Origin: Armigeres subalbatus
Lineage: Eukaryota; Arthropoda; Insecta; Diptera; Culicidae
Assembly (NCBI RefSeq): GCF_024139115.2
Contig: NC_085139.1
Location: 15,037,533-15,101,532, forward strand
Length of the DNA: 64,000 nt
Reading direction: 5' to 3'
Part shown: in pieces, positions 42,716 to 54,874 of the stretch
Position numbering within the stretch: the stretch's first letter is position 1
Layout: each line of letters opens with the position of its first letter
Position numbers and translations under genes: made by a program
The notes under the pieces: generated by a model
What the model was told of the DNA's origin: nothing
The model's database searches: none
What the model saw: only the letters and a program-made list of their open reading frames with translations

Positions 42716-44638
42716 CAATGCAGGGAGAGTATTTTATTTGACCCCTACGTCTAATTTTCCATATTTACTCTGTAAAAAGATCGTGAGTTCTTCACATGAA
42801 CCGTAATATCAAGAAACGATTTGCACCTCTACAGCTTTACTTTGTGTAGGGACGAAATAAAATCCATTCTATTATGTTTACAATTTCTAATAATGGAATA
42901 CATTTTTTCGTTAGAACTGCAGTGAGGTGACGACAGAAATTGGTAATTAAAGGAATACCTATGAAAGTGCTCATAGAAATCAGGGTTGCTGTGGCTCTTC
43001 TTCGCGAGTGGTAATCGTTGCATCTTCGCGAGTCATCATTCGACCCCATTCGTTTTTCCAACGACTCGCTGCGAATGGTATTCGAATCGGCGAATGATTA
43101 GACCAGCGAGTGAACAAAAACATCAAAAGGAATGAACTCAAACACTTGTCACTCGATGGTTGTTCGGATCTTCTTTCCGCTGTTCATTCGTGTGCTTCAT
43201 AGCGACGGCGTTTGCGATTGTTATTCGCAAAGTCGAAGTCAAAATGGACAACAGCATGCTTACGCATATACACACCCGTGCGATGGCGATATGCGCCTAA
43301 GCTGTTAAAGGTTTAGTGTGATTTAAATGATGTTTGAATGCTTATGTTAAGTTTCAATAAGCATATGAATAATTATAATGATTAATTCAGTTGACTTTAA
43401 TTGGACTTTAATTGTTTCCCAATTTTACATTTTACAGATTAAATGAAGGTATTAAGACGATTATTTTTTTTACAAAACAAGCAACTTTCCAAATCTTAGC
43501 TCTCGTCGTTTTATATTGATTTCGCTAGCACCTTGTGCCAACAATTTCGAAGCCGTCGCGTGAATTTGGTGAACGTAACATATGGTTGGAATTCTGCCAA
43601 ACCGCATCAAGCGGTTATTTTAATGACTTGAGATGTTAGGTTAAAAAAACGGAAACCGAATTTATTTCATATCAATACGTACATGCGAACATTTGTTGTA
43701 GGATATCTTCATTTGAGGGGTTAACGAATACCCGATATGATTTGTGATGAATTGAATCTCTTGCATGAAAACGTAGGCGAAAAATTTGCTATTTTTTATT
43801 GGCGTTTGATGCGTATTAGCAGAATCTCGGCCATGTACAAGTAGTACAAACATTTTTTGGCGCAACGACCTATGGCCCGCCAATTTTTTCCCTGTTGGGT
43901 ACATTTTCCACTGCGAGCAATTGATTGACCTATTGTGGCAGTCCCCGTTTTAATATGCTAAGATGTTTTTGACTAACAGTTTTGTTGGGTGACATAAACT
44001 TTTTAGATTGTCTTGCTGTTCTCAGGTTTCATCAATCACATTTTTTCCAGTTCCTCAGTTGCATTTCAAGGGCATATTTTGAGGCCCACAAAATGTATCT
44101 CGCCGGATAATTTGTCATCTGATTTGATATTTTCCTCACTCAATGCGTATTAGATTATGAACCAAATTTTATCGCAAAATAAATTCCTTTTAGCCCATTT
44201 TATGTGATTTCAAGGTTCATTTCCGCAATGGTTTTTTCTATAGATGCAAAAAAATCTCACTTATTGACATCTATCTGAGAAATTGACTAACGTGAAGAAT
44301 AGGACTAACTAATCTACTAAAACAGAAGAGTGTGACAATTTCAGTGAAATATATTGGAGTATTTTTCGATAACTCGAAAACCATCAGCGCTAAAGTTTTT
44401 ACGTCATCAGACGAAATTATCTACAAGAAAAGGTCTATTTTTGGTGTAAGTTGTCATTAGGGTGGCCCTTTTGTGACAAATTTGGTAAAATGCAATTTTT
44501 AAATCTTTCAAATTAGGGGGTCATACTGGTCTACAAAGTTGTAGAAAATTTTATTCTAAGAATTTTTGTAAAAGATGACTGTTTTTATCTTGAAAGCGAA
44601 CCCATCAAGTGATTCCTCATACTTTGGCGCATCACAGC

Positions 44639-45602
44639 TAGGGATGAATCGATACAAGTAAATACGAGTAAATACTCGATACTTTTGATTCGATACCAAG
44701 TACTTTTGGAATCGATACTTTTATACCGATACCAAGTAAGTATCGAATTGAAGTAGTTGAATCAATTAGGTACTCAATTAAAAATCTATTACATTTTATG
44801 AACCTAAATAGAAACACTCGTATTTTTTCGTAAGTATCTTTGGAATGTTAGTATTTAAATCGAATAAATACGCTCAAGTATTTATTTTTTGCTACGAACA
44901 TTATTTTAAGGTTTTAGTAAAATGTATTTACTTGTCATAAGACGAGTTTGTACCATTCCATTTAATTCCACTACTTTATTGTACCTAAGTCGAGTCAAGT
45001 ACGAGACACTAAAGACGGCCTTACTGTTGAGGTCGAAATACGTATCTGTCAAAGGTACAATAAAGTAGTGGAATTAAATGAAATAGTACTCGTCTTATGA
45101 CAAGTATTTTTTGCTGCTTAACACTTATTTGTGACCGATCCTTTCCGAATTTCCTCAAAGTCGATAATAAATTACGCAAATATCTTGGGTAATATTGGAG
45201 CTGCACTAATATTTGCAGCTGTTTTCTAATTATTCAGAATTTTACGTCTATATGAACATGAATTAAAAAATACGGAAACTATAAATATAATGATTTAAAT
45301 AACAATTCGGTTACATCTAAAATTTGTTCGCTTTCTACACACTATTATTATAAAATTATAAAATCAATGGACAAATAATAATGGAAAGGGCTTAAACTTT
45401 CCACTATTCAGTGTTTGACCCAATAAATTATGAATGACTACTTGTGAGTGACAAAATAAATTCACTTCGAATTGATAAGTACTCATATGATACAAGTAGG
45501 TATCGATGCTTTTAATTCGATACTTTGGTGGTATCGATACTTTTATTCGATACTACTTGAAAGTAAAAGTATCGATACCTTAGTGGTATCGTTTCATCCC
45601 TA
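44639..45602. mobile_element. hAT-type element with GTATCGATAC repeats, nested
   Basis: The ends TAGGGATGAATCGATAC and, on the other strand, TAGGGATGAAACGATAC match at 16 of 17 bases. The 8-bp duplication ATCACAGC is at 44631-44638 and 45603-45610. Subterminal regions repeat GTATCGATAC, TCGATACTTTT and similar palindromic words. A GTCGAGTCAAG-family MITE sits inside it. Confidence 0.9.
44932..45105. mobile_element. palindromic MITE of the GTCGAGTCAAG family
   Basis: The arms ACTTGTCATAAGACGAGT and ACTCGTCTTATGACAAGT pair and continue through TTCCACTACTTTATTGTACC; the centre is the GTCGAGTCAAG..GGTCGAAATACG segment shared with 39031-39150 and 55008-55127. This is the only copy in the window with both arms. 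Confidence 0.8.
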
Positions 45603-46200
45603 ATCACAGCTGATAAATTCCACAACTGCTTCCATATTGATTATTACCACTTTAACAACTTTGAATAAGACGCTAGCTTTCTAAATCTCATCTCATTGAG
45701 ATATCTCACCTAACAAATAATTGCTCATATACTAGCGTCGCCAAGCGGATGAATACCAAACTAAACTTAATTCTACCATGAAGGTTCTTACCGTCCGAAA
45801 AACTTCGTTGAAGATAACATTTTTCTGAATCTTATAAATTTCGAGGTATTTGGTCATGGTGGTAAAAAAATTCAAATATCACTCCGTATCATCGGATTCT
45901 CGGGGGCTGTTTCAGTAAATTGTCCCGTGGTCACCCGATTATGGCCAGAAAAGACCGAAAATCATTTTGTTGACTGCAGGGTAAGTGATCTGAGGAATAC
46001 ACGTTGGTTTCATGTCGATGTTTGACTTAGATAAAGAATGGCAGCTGAAAGTCCACATGTATTGTACAAATTACAATTAATGACTAAATCATGTTTTTTG
46101 AATGATTATGATTAATGAATAATGATTAAATAACCCATTATTCATTAATCATGATTAAATCTATGATTAATCACTAATGCTCTGATTACAACACTGCGCG

Positions 46201-46300
46201 TGGTCGAGTGTTAATAGCTGTGGAAATGCTAAATTAATACTAAGTTTATAGGCATGCCAAGTTACAGTTAGATTCTAGAGGCATTGAAGAAAAAGAAGAA
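46201..46300 (+). mobile_element. decayed Feilai-like SINE 3' fragment
   Basis: GTTAATAGCTGTGGAAATGCTAAATTAATACTAAG corresponds (split here as GTTAATAGCTGTGG and AATACTAAG) to the SINE 3' part, ending in an AAGAAAAAGAAGAAGG tail. The head is absent. Confidence 0.55.
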
Positions 46301-46385
46301 GGCTTGTTAGAATTTCGACAAAATTTTGCCTATCTGATCTGAGCTTATTTGCAGGGATCGAACTAATGATTATGATAATGAAATG

Positions 46386-46645
46386 CATTTAGTATTCAGC
46401 CAATAACTCATTCCAGAGATGGAATTTTGAAAAGTGTTGTATGGCGGACTTCTAGCGCTATTTTCCCTCTACAATTTTGTCTAAGGGTACATTGTCCTAT
46501 GTCTAATATTTACAGCTGTGAATATTACACAAAGAGCAATGTACCCTTAGACACAATTGTAGAGGGAAAATAGCGCAAGAAGACCCCCATACCACACTTT
46601 TCGGAACTCCGCCTCTGGAATGAGTTATTGGCTGAATACTAAATG
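46386..46645. mobile_element. hairpin MITE, 260 bp
   Basis: Arms of about 125 bp start CATTTAGTATTCAGCC on either strand, include CTATTTTCCCTCTACAATT and TAAGGGTACATTG, and meet at TTACAGCTGTGAA. An 11-bp direct repeat ATAATGAAATG flanks it (46375-46385, 46646-46656), which may be or contain the target duplication. Confidence 0.8.
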
Positions 46646-47813
46646 ATAATGAAATGATAATCCCTGCTTATATACGGGAATTCACTGAAGTTTGTTTCAA
46701 AATAAGTTCCGCAAATCGGTTCCGACTTATATTATTATAGAAAAATCACCAAAATTAAGTATTAAAAATATCTGTCTAGCGTATTATTCAGCATGCATTC
46801 TATTAAGCTATGAATTTCACAGCTAAACAATCTATCAACGTTGAAGCTTGTATGCAGCTTGTCGTTGGTTGTATTGAATAATATTTTTATCTAGAGCATT
46901 TCTAGTTTTATGGACGTGTATTTAACGATAAGTTTGCGCTTTCCTATTTAGCATTTTATTGCCACATCTTACTCATTCCACATGTGGCGCTTATATTCAA
47001 ACACATTTGATTCATTACAATTAAGACGGTGTAACGTACCGTGCCGCGCAAATCCTAAAATCCATGTAAACATTCTTGATCACAAAATCCGCTTCAAACA
47101 CGACCTCGAATAATGTCGTTTGTAACGCCATGGCATGTGGTCGAGTTTCTGAAAAATTGCACTTAGCGCCAACGAAAACATTCCCATTTTTCTGCCCAAG
47201 CATTCGTTTAGCAGATATAATTAATTGCAAATCGTATCGGATATCCCTCAACCCCGTAACTGGGAATATTTTACAACAAATATACGCATACATTAATATG
47301 TAATGATTTTTTTCCTGCCAAAACCCCGACAATGTTACGCCGTATAAATGTATAAAAACGCTAAGTCCTCATATATCGATTACATTCTAAAACCTACCTT
47401 TTACATACATATTTTTACTCTATCCGACAATACTAGCGTAAAACAAGCAAAATGTGAGCATGAATTGATATCTGCTAGAACGTGCTTACATCATGTCTTA
47501 GACTCAGATAGTCTTTGCCGCCTATACGATTTGCATTCGATGCGAGTAGAATCATGATTCTTCGCGAAGAGCAAGCCGCACGTCAAACAGCATACGCATC
47601 TTCGGGCGAGCCAAAGTCATTAGACAGTCGCAAAGGAAAACGAAAAAATGAAGAATGAACCACACCAACGTTCGTTTTCTGCATTCATTCGCCTGCTGAA
47701 GAATGGAACGCAAGAAAGGCAAAATGAATTCTTCGCTAGTCGCTGCTACTCGACAGAGTGGTATTCGTTTTACTTTTGCGATTTTTTCGCTCTTCAACAA
47801 CACTGATAGAAAT

Positions 47814-48607
47814 AGAACTCTACACTGGCATTGATATTTGATGAGGCACCACATGGTGCAAGCACGTAGTCTTTGAGAACGTTAGCGTGCTTGCGACGAC
47901 TGGTGCCCCACCTCTCGTTCCGGTATTGGATCTCTAGCTTACGGGTCGGTGATGTCGAGAAGATGAACCATCCATTCAATAAAATATCATAATATGTGGC
48001 CTGCTATACCATTTTATTCACCTCTAACATTTCTCACCGTTTTTTTTTGATTGGTCCCACTGTGCGACCGTGGGCGCATGTACACCACGAATAAAGTTGT
48101 TCGGGCAATTCCATAGAAGGCAATAAAAGTTTAGTTATTGGAAAGTACTACGTTAAAAATAAAGTGTTGTTCTTACATTAACGTCGCGCGTGTTCCGTTT
48201 GATCTGCGAATTCCAACCGACATCCGAACTAGGGTCTCTCCAACGGCACCGGTAAGAACAAACATTTTTACGAAATCCGTTGGCCTCCCAGGAAGTATAA
48301 CTAAGCCATTTGGGTTCAGTACACAATCGAAAACAACCCATGATATTTATATATGTAGGCCTTTAGCAGCCACGCGATTTACGAATTGAATATGTGTAAA
48401 AGTGATCACTTTGGTTCAAAGTATTATTCCGGAGCTCAGACCAATTTGTTTAGATCTACGCTCTGTACAACATGTATAGCAACTCCTTATCAATCAGGTC
48501 CTTGATTATTATCTGCATGGTTTATGGTTTAGAAATAAACCAATACAAGCATCCAAGTCCTCCAATAACGCTAGGTACAGAATCGATAGCAAGTTATTTT
48601 GTCGTTT
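47814..48607. other. spacer, nothing recognised
   Basis: Short frames only; 48138-48389 (83 codons) has no recognisable family. Confidence 0.45.
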
Positions 48608-48609
48608 TA

Positions 48610-48901
48610 CACACTTAAATTATTTTTCCGATCTCGGCAAAACTTTTACCGAGATTTCAACAGCCGAGATCTCGGTAATTTTTTTACCGAATTTGGGTAA
48701 TTACTATGCCAAAATTTCGTCAATATTTTCCCGAGATTCGGCAAAATTGATTTCTTACCGAGATCTCAGTAACCATTACCGATGACTCGGTAAAGTTTAC
48801 CAAAATCTTTACCGAAATTTTTACCGAAATTCGTCGTAATTATTGCCAATATCTCGGTTATTGAATTCTCGGCAATCGGTAAAATTATAATTTTAAGTGT
48901 G
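48610..48901. mobile_element. TIR element with ACCGAGATCTCGG repeats
   Basis: The termini CACACTTAAA and TTTAAGTGTG are exact inverted repeats flanked by TA on both sides (48608-48609, 48902-48903), suggesting a Tc1/mariner-type TA duplication. The interior repeats CCGAGATCTCGG, TTTACCGAAAT and CTCGGTAA, again self-complementary words. No ORF. Confidence 0.75.
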
Positions 48902-49014
48902 TAGGTCCCTGAAAACCATGCATATGAACAAAAAATTAGATATGTTCTAATACGATAATCTGAGGGCTCAAAACAACATATTTGGATGAACAAAGATTGT
49001 CAATTGTAAACATG

Positions 49015-49245
49015 GCTGATAGTAGGCTGAACATGATGGGTTGCCACATTCAAACCTCCATGAGTTGATATTAAAGGGACCATCGACCCATGAAAACATC
49101 GAGATGTGGAAAAGAAAATCCATGGAAAACTGTTTGAAGGGACCATCACAGTGCCCCAGAAAATATATTTCAATATGGAGGAATTTTCTTCCATGAGTCG
49201 ATATCGAGGTTTGGAGGTCGAGGAGGTTTGACTGTATCGGTTTTG
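49015..49245 (+). repeat. interspersed repeat with CCATGAGT..GATAT ends
   Basis: CCATGAGTTGATATTAAAGGGACCATCG through TCCATGAGTCGATATCGAGG (quoted in parts). A diverged copy in the opposite orientation lies at 51712-51870, sharing CACTGTGATGGT and CCACATCTCGAT. Confidence 0.6.
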
Positions 49246-49790
49246 TACCAAGTTGACTTTGTAGACCTATTCATCTGCACTTTTGAGTGATTTGAAATTT
49301 TTGGAACATCCGATTTTGACGTATCATTTGACATTTAAATCACCATGTGTTGCTATTGGTTTTGTACCGAGCACAATCGACCAATTGGGCTGAATTATAG
49401 AATGATTTGGAGAACTCAGAATATCCTATTTGGGCATGAAAAATCATGTGTATGGCTTCAAGGCGGCTATATGAACATCATGGATTGATATTGGCTACGT
49501 ATCAAGCCCAGTTGCCTCGATAGATCAGATGGTCTGAACGTCAAAATGATTTGGATAAATGAGAATATGTATTTCATTTGGACAGATATAAATCGTTAAC
49601 CATGCCCATTGTCTCTGAGCGCCAGTTGCCAGACCCATTATATTGTTATAGGCTTTGTACCAAGCACAGTTGACTAAAAAGAGAATTTGGATTGAACACC
49701 ATAATGATTTGGAGAATTTAGGATATCAGGTTTGAACATATTTAAATCGTAAATTATGCGCATGGCCTTTAAAAGCTTTTATGAATACCT
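49246..49790. repeat. degenerate tandem repeat, about 150-bp period
   Basis: Three diverged units at about 49355, 49495 and 49648 share (T/C)GTACCAAGCACAGTTGAC, ATAATGATTTGGAGAA and TTTGAACAT..AAATCGT. An earlier partial unit starts at 49240. Confidence 0.6.
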
Positions 49791-50379
49791 TCTTCTACTA
49801 CTTCTCCTTCTTCTTCTTTTTCTTCATCATCATCTTGTGGACTGCCAAGCTCCCGTATGAAGGGGAAGGGCTTGGCAGAAGAAAGGTCGTGTGATATGTG
49901 CCATCACAAATATTGCCCTCCGCTCGCTTTCAAATCGACTTCTATAAAAAACATTCTTCATGCCTGCCGTATCCTAAGGGAACTATCAATTCTATACTTT
50001 CGCCTTTAATTCCATCATGAACATGTACGTCCAAGTTTGGAAAATGATATTAGCATTTCCATAACATTGTAAATCGTTTAACTTCACGTAGAAGTAACAT
50101 ACACGAAATCATTAATTTAGACTTATAAAACAGTCAAATTATAACCGAATTACAAAGTTTATATACCGTTCGAATGATAAATTCATCAATTTTGTGGCTA
50201 TGTGGTGATATGCTGGTTCTGGAGACAATGGCCACCGGGAAACGACTTCCACGGGGACCTTGTCGGTCATATAAGGGGAGCACAAAAATCGCTCCATATA
50301 TACCTTTCGATCGCTAATTCTTCATAGATTCTCTTAAAACGGTAATGTATGGTCCACGAGAGGGTTTCCGACGAAATTG

Positions 50380-51650
50380 GACATTCCTGGAACATGCAAG
50401 GTGCCCCCGGGGAACCTGTAGGAGGGGACATTTCCGTTTTAGCACCTAAATATGCCGTGCGGCGGCTCTCTCGTCATGATTTTTCACAAAACAGAACATT
50501 ATGCGCTTGAAATCGATAAGTCACTCTCGGAACCTATGAGGTGCTCTTGGGGAACCCGTAGAAAGGGACATTTCCGTTTTAACATCAAAATATGTCGTAC
50601 GGCGGCTCTTTCGTCATGATTTTCCACAAAATAGATGATTATGCGCTTGAAATCGATAAGTGACCACATTGGCCACTCTTGGAACCTAGGAGGGGCCCCC
50701 AGGGAACCCGTAGAATGGGACATTTCCGTTTTAACTCCAAAATATGCCGTGCGGCGGCTCTTTCATCATGATTTTCCACCAAACAGATGGTCATGCGCTC
50801 GAAATCGATAAGTGACCACATTGGCCACTCTTGGGACTTATGAGGGGCCCCCGGGGTACCCGTAAAAGGAGATATTTCCGTTTGAACACTAAAATATACC
50901 GTGTGGCAGTTCTCTCGTCATGATTTTCAACTAAACATATGGTCATGTGCTCGAAATCGATGAGTGACCACATTGGCCACTCTTGAAACCTATGAGGTGC
51001 CTCCGGAGAACCCGTAGAAGGGGAAATTTCCATTTTTACTCCAATATATGCCGTGCGGCGGCTCTTTCGGTGTATTTTCCCACCAAACAGATGGTCGTGC
51101 GCTCGAAATCGATAAGTGACCACATTGGCTACATTTGGAACCTATGAGGTTCCATCGGAGAACACGTAGAAGATAACATTTTTATTTTTACACCAACATA
51201 TGTCATGCGGCGACTCTTTTGTCGTGATTTTCCTCCAAATAGGTGCCCTCGAAATCGATTATTGACATATTGTCCACCCTTAGAACCTATGGGTTGCCCC
51301 CCCCCCCCCTCCCGGGAGCCCGTAGAAGAGTAAATTTCCATTTTAACACCAAAATATTTCGTGCGGTGGCTCTATCGTCGTTATCTTCTACCAAACAGAT
51401 GGTCATGTGCTTGGAGTCGATTAGTGACATTGTCTACTCTTGGAACCTATGTGGTGCCCTGCGAACCCGTAGGAGAGGACATTTTCATGTTTATCAAGTC
51501 GTACGGTGCCGCTTGCGGCAGTTCTTTCTCCATGTTTTTTCCAACAAATAGAAAATATGTGCTTGAAATTGTTCTTCATTTGAAATTGATTACTGATCAC
51601 ATTGGTCATTTCTAGAAGCTCTGAAGTGCCCCGATTTAGCCTTAGGTGAG
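50380..51650 (-). repeat. 152-bp satellite array, left arm
   Basis: Units contain ATATGCCGTGCGGCGGCTC, TCGTCATGATTTTCC, AAATCGATAAGTGACCACA and GGGGAACCCGTAGAAGG. Each contributes an open frame of about 60 codons on the minus strand; these are not genes. Confidence 0.93.
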
Positions 51651-52489
51651 CACATTCCATTCTTACATCAAAATGTACATGCAACTTCTCTGCCTGCATG
51701 ATGCAGTCATACCTTCATGAGTCGATGTTCCATGACTTATGTTAAGTCAAATTAAAAAAATATTTTCTGGACTACTGTGATGGTTCCTTCGAACAGCTCT
51801 CCAAGAATTTTCTATTCCACATCTCGATATTTCCGGTAGTATCAACTCATAGAGGTTTGAGGTTTTCTCCGATCGCCGTGGACAATGATATGCAAACGCT
51901 ACATTTTGATATAAAAAAGAAAATCTCTCCTTCTGTAAGACTCCTGCGGGTATCTTGTAGGTTGCAGATAATAAGTTTATAATGAGTGACCTATTTGATA
52001 AAAAAAAAACAAGATTAATCCACCTAGCGGTGATGGTGCCTTTCTCGAAATATATAAGAAAAGTCTAATATAACACTAATAGGTAGATAGCTCTTATTTT
52101 TCATATTTGTTTATTTGCGTTGAAAAATTTCCTGCTGAACGCAACTGAACGAACGGGTTAATATTATATTTCAAGAGCATAACCAACTATTTGATGGAAA
52201 ATGATAGTGAAAGAACCGCTACACGGCATATCTTGGTACCGTGGACCCCCGAAAATTTGAACGGTACATCATTCAAACTTCTGGTTATTTTATTTGCATC
52301 AGAAAAACTGGTTTCTGGCTGCTCTCTTTGCTGGTTTGTTTTGATTATGCATTCCGTTTTACGATGTTCTATTTTTCTTTTCTCGATTCCACGTGCTAAA
52401 TGACGTTTGAACCATTTTTAGTTTGAACGATGTTCAAACGAACGGGATTCAAATTAGAATGTGTTCAGATTAAAAACGGTCATATATAT

Positions 52490-53600
52490 AAAAATATCTC
52501 ATTGTACAAGTTCCCCGGAGGCACCTCATAGGTTTCAAAAGTTACCAATGTGGTCGCTAATCGATTTTAAGTGAGTGAGAGTAAACACGGAAACGTCCTC
52601 TCCTATGAGCTCCACGGGGGTACTTCATAGATTCCAAAATAGAAAATGTGGTCATTTCGGTATAAAAACGGAAATGTCACCTTCTGCGGGTTCCCCGAGG
52701 GACCCTCATAGGCCCCAATAGTGGCCAATGTGGCCACTTATCGATTTAGAGCGCATAATCATCTATTTTGTGGAAAATCATGACGAAACAGCCGCCACAC
52801 GGCATATGTTGGTGTTGAAACGGAAATGTCACTTTCTACGGGTTCCCCAAGGGTACCTCATAGGTTCCAAGAGTGACCAATGTGGTCGCTTATCGATTTC
52901 AAGAGCATAACCATCTGTTTGATGGAAAATGATGACAAAAGAGCCGCCGCACGGCATATTTTGGTGTTAAAACGGAAATGTCCCATTCTACGGGTTCCCT
53001 GGGGGGCCCTTATAGGTCTCAAGAGTGGCCAATGTGGTCACTTATCGATCGAATTATCAAACATACTTGATTGATTGTTACACATCAAGCTCACTGTAAA
53101 TTAGTTTGTAAGTTTTTCATTCAACAATAAAAAAAAAAAAATTTCAAGCGCATAATCATCTATTTTGAGGAAAATCATGATGAAAGAACTGCCGCATAGC
53201 ATATTTTAAAGTTAAAACGGAAATGTTCCTTCCTATACGGGTTCCCCAAGGGCACCTCATAGGTTCCGAGAGTGGCCAATGTGGTCACTTATCGATTTCG
53301 AGCGCATAATCATCTATTTTGTGGAAAATCATGACGAAAGAGCCGCCTCACGACATATTTTGGTGTTAAAACGGAAATGTCCCTTTCTACGGGTTCCCCG
53401 AGGGCACCTTATAGGCTTCGAAAGCGGCCAATGTGGTCACTTATCGATTTCAAGCGCATATCCTTCTGTTTTGTGAAAAATCATGACGAGAGAGCCGCCG
53501 CACGGCATATTTTGGTGCTAAAACGGAAATGTCCCCTCCTACGGGTTCCCCGGGGGCACCTTGCATGTACCAGGAATGGCCAATTTCGTCGGAAGCCCTC
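52490..53600 (+). repeat. 152-bp satellite array, right arm
   Basis: The same unit as 50380-51650 in the opposite orientation, with phase marks GTGGTCACTTATCGATTT near 52734, 52882, 53034, 53281 and 53433. The array is interrupted at about 53050-53135 by unrelated AT-rich sequence. Confidence 0.93.
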
Positions 53601-53838
53601 TCATGGACCATACATTACCGTTTTAAGAGAATCTATGAAGAATTAGCGATCGAAAGGCATATATGGAGCGATTTTTGTGCTCCCCTTATATGACCGACAA
53701 GGTCCCCGTGGAAGTCGTTTCCCGGTGGCCATTGTCTCCAGAACCAGCATATCACCACATAGCCACAAAATTGATGAGTTTATCTTTCGAACGGTATATA
53801 AACTTTGTAATTCGGTTATAATTTGACTGTTTTATAAG

Positions 53839-54171
53839 CATTTACATTTCTGGGTCAATATGACCCTAACATCTTATTCGTAAGTTTTTCCTAATATCCG
53901 AAGAAGGTTAAGTAATTATATGCAAGTTTATCTTATTTGAAATATATTGAATTGAAGCTGACGTAAACAATATGACGCCAAGTGTGCCAAAGTGAAAGCC
54001 CACTCCAAAGATTTTTGGTAATTTGCTTAGTGTTATAAACCGAAATAAAACGATCGAAATGGTGCTCACCGAAATGGTGCATTACGTATTTACAAAGCAA
54101 ACTTACTCTAATTTGTGATTCATAATTGAATGCCACCGTAGCGGTCGCAGTTTAACAATTATTCTCATTTT
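53839..54171. other. spacer, nothing recognised
   Basis: AT-rich link between two foldback elements. Confidence 0.5.
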
Positions 54172-54257
54172 TTTGTTAAATATCTTGGCTGTGCATATGC
54201 ACAGCATATGTTTCGAAATGGACAAATTGATATGAAATTTGCGAAAAAGAATCCACG

Positions 54258-54328
54258 TGTCTTGGAGGGACTCGAACCCTCAACCTCCTACTCTCTAGAT
54301 AAGCGTGATAACCCCTACACAACAAGAC
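54258..54328 (-). other. tRNA-like cloverleaf, left arm
   Basis: On the minus strand: acceptor GTCTTG pairing with CAAGAC, D arm GTAGGGGTTATCACG, anticodon stem, T arm GAGGG-TTCGAGT-CCCTC with a consensus B box GGTTCGAGTCC. The 71-base length fits a tRNA body; it differs from the right-arm copy by one base in the anticodon stem. A tRNA-derived relic is more likely than a working gene. Confidence 0.65.
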
Positions 54329-54874
54329 CACTTAAAGGTCACGTTTGCGGAAAAGCCATCAGAATCCGAGTACCAACCTCCACCGCGGTTAGCTCTCTTT
54401 TTTGCAAATTGAATATCTTTCGGATGCTTGATTTGTCCAATTTCCACATGTGCTTTACTGTTGTATATCCACAGTCAAGCGAGTGCACATTGTTTATTAA
54501 ACGAGAGGATCGCACTCCATGCCCCCCAGCAACGGGCTGGGCGGGATGGTATAGAATGCGAATCAATCGCACTCTGTTGAGCCAAAGGCTTGCTTGGTTG
54601 AAGCATTTGATGAGTTTGATTGCCTTACGTAAGCGGTTGCGTGTACTCAGACGACTAATGACGGTGGAAGACCGACACTTGATTACAATTAATTGCATAT
54701 TATTCGGCAACTCGGCCGTACGAAAACCATATGGATATACAACAGTAAAGCACATGTGGAGATTGGACAAATCAAGCATCCGAAAGATATTCAATTTGCA
54801 AAAAAGAGAGCTAACCGCGGTGGAGGTTGGTACTCGGATTCTGATGGCTTTTCCGTAAACGAGACCTTTAAGTG

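Larger units (their letters stand above)
42981..47805. mobile_element. hAT-type element, 4.8 kb, with nested elements
   Basis: The left end CAGGGTTGCTG and the right end, on the other strand, CAGTGTTGTTG resemble hAT termini. The 8-bp duplication ATAGAAAT is at 42973-42980 and 47806-47813. Both subterminal 250 bp are dense in TTCGCGA, CGAATG and CATTCG words in both orientations. No transposase is visible. Inside lie a second hAT-type element (44639-45602), a hairpin MITE (46386-46645) and a SINE fragment. Confidence 0.78.
50122..53838. mobile_element. 3.7-kb foldback element with satellite arms
   Basis: The outer inverted repeats begin CTTATAAAACAGTCAAATT on both strands and match for about 370 bp (through CGGTGGCCATTGTCTCC and CTCCCCTTATATGACC). 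Inside each arm is an array of about 152-bp units: eight or so on the left in reverse orientation (50380-51650) and six or seven on the right (52490-53600). The loop holds an inverted copy of the 49015-49245 repeat and a 52000-52060 fragment of the ATTAATCCACCTAG family. No transposase seen and no clear target duplication. Confidence 0.85.

Noticed and set aside
50499..53646. Many 60-110-codon similar ORFs, like a small gene family
   Set aside because: They are successive 152-bp satellite units read in shifting frames on both arms of a foldback.
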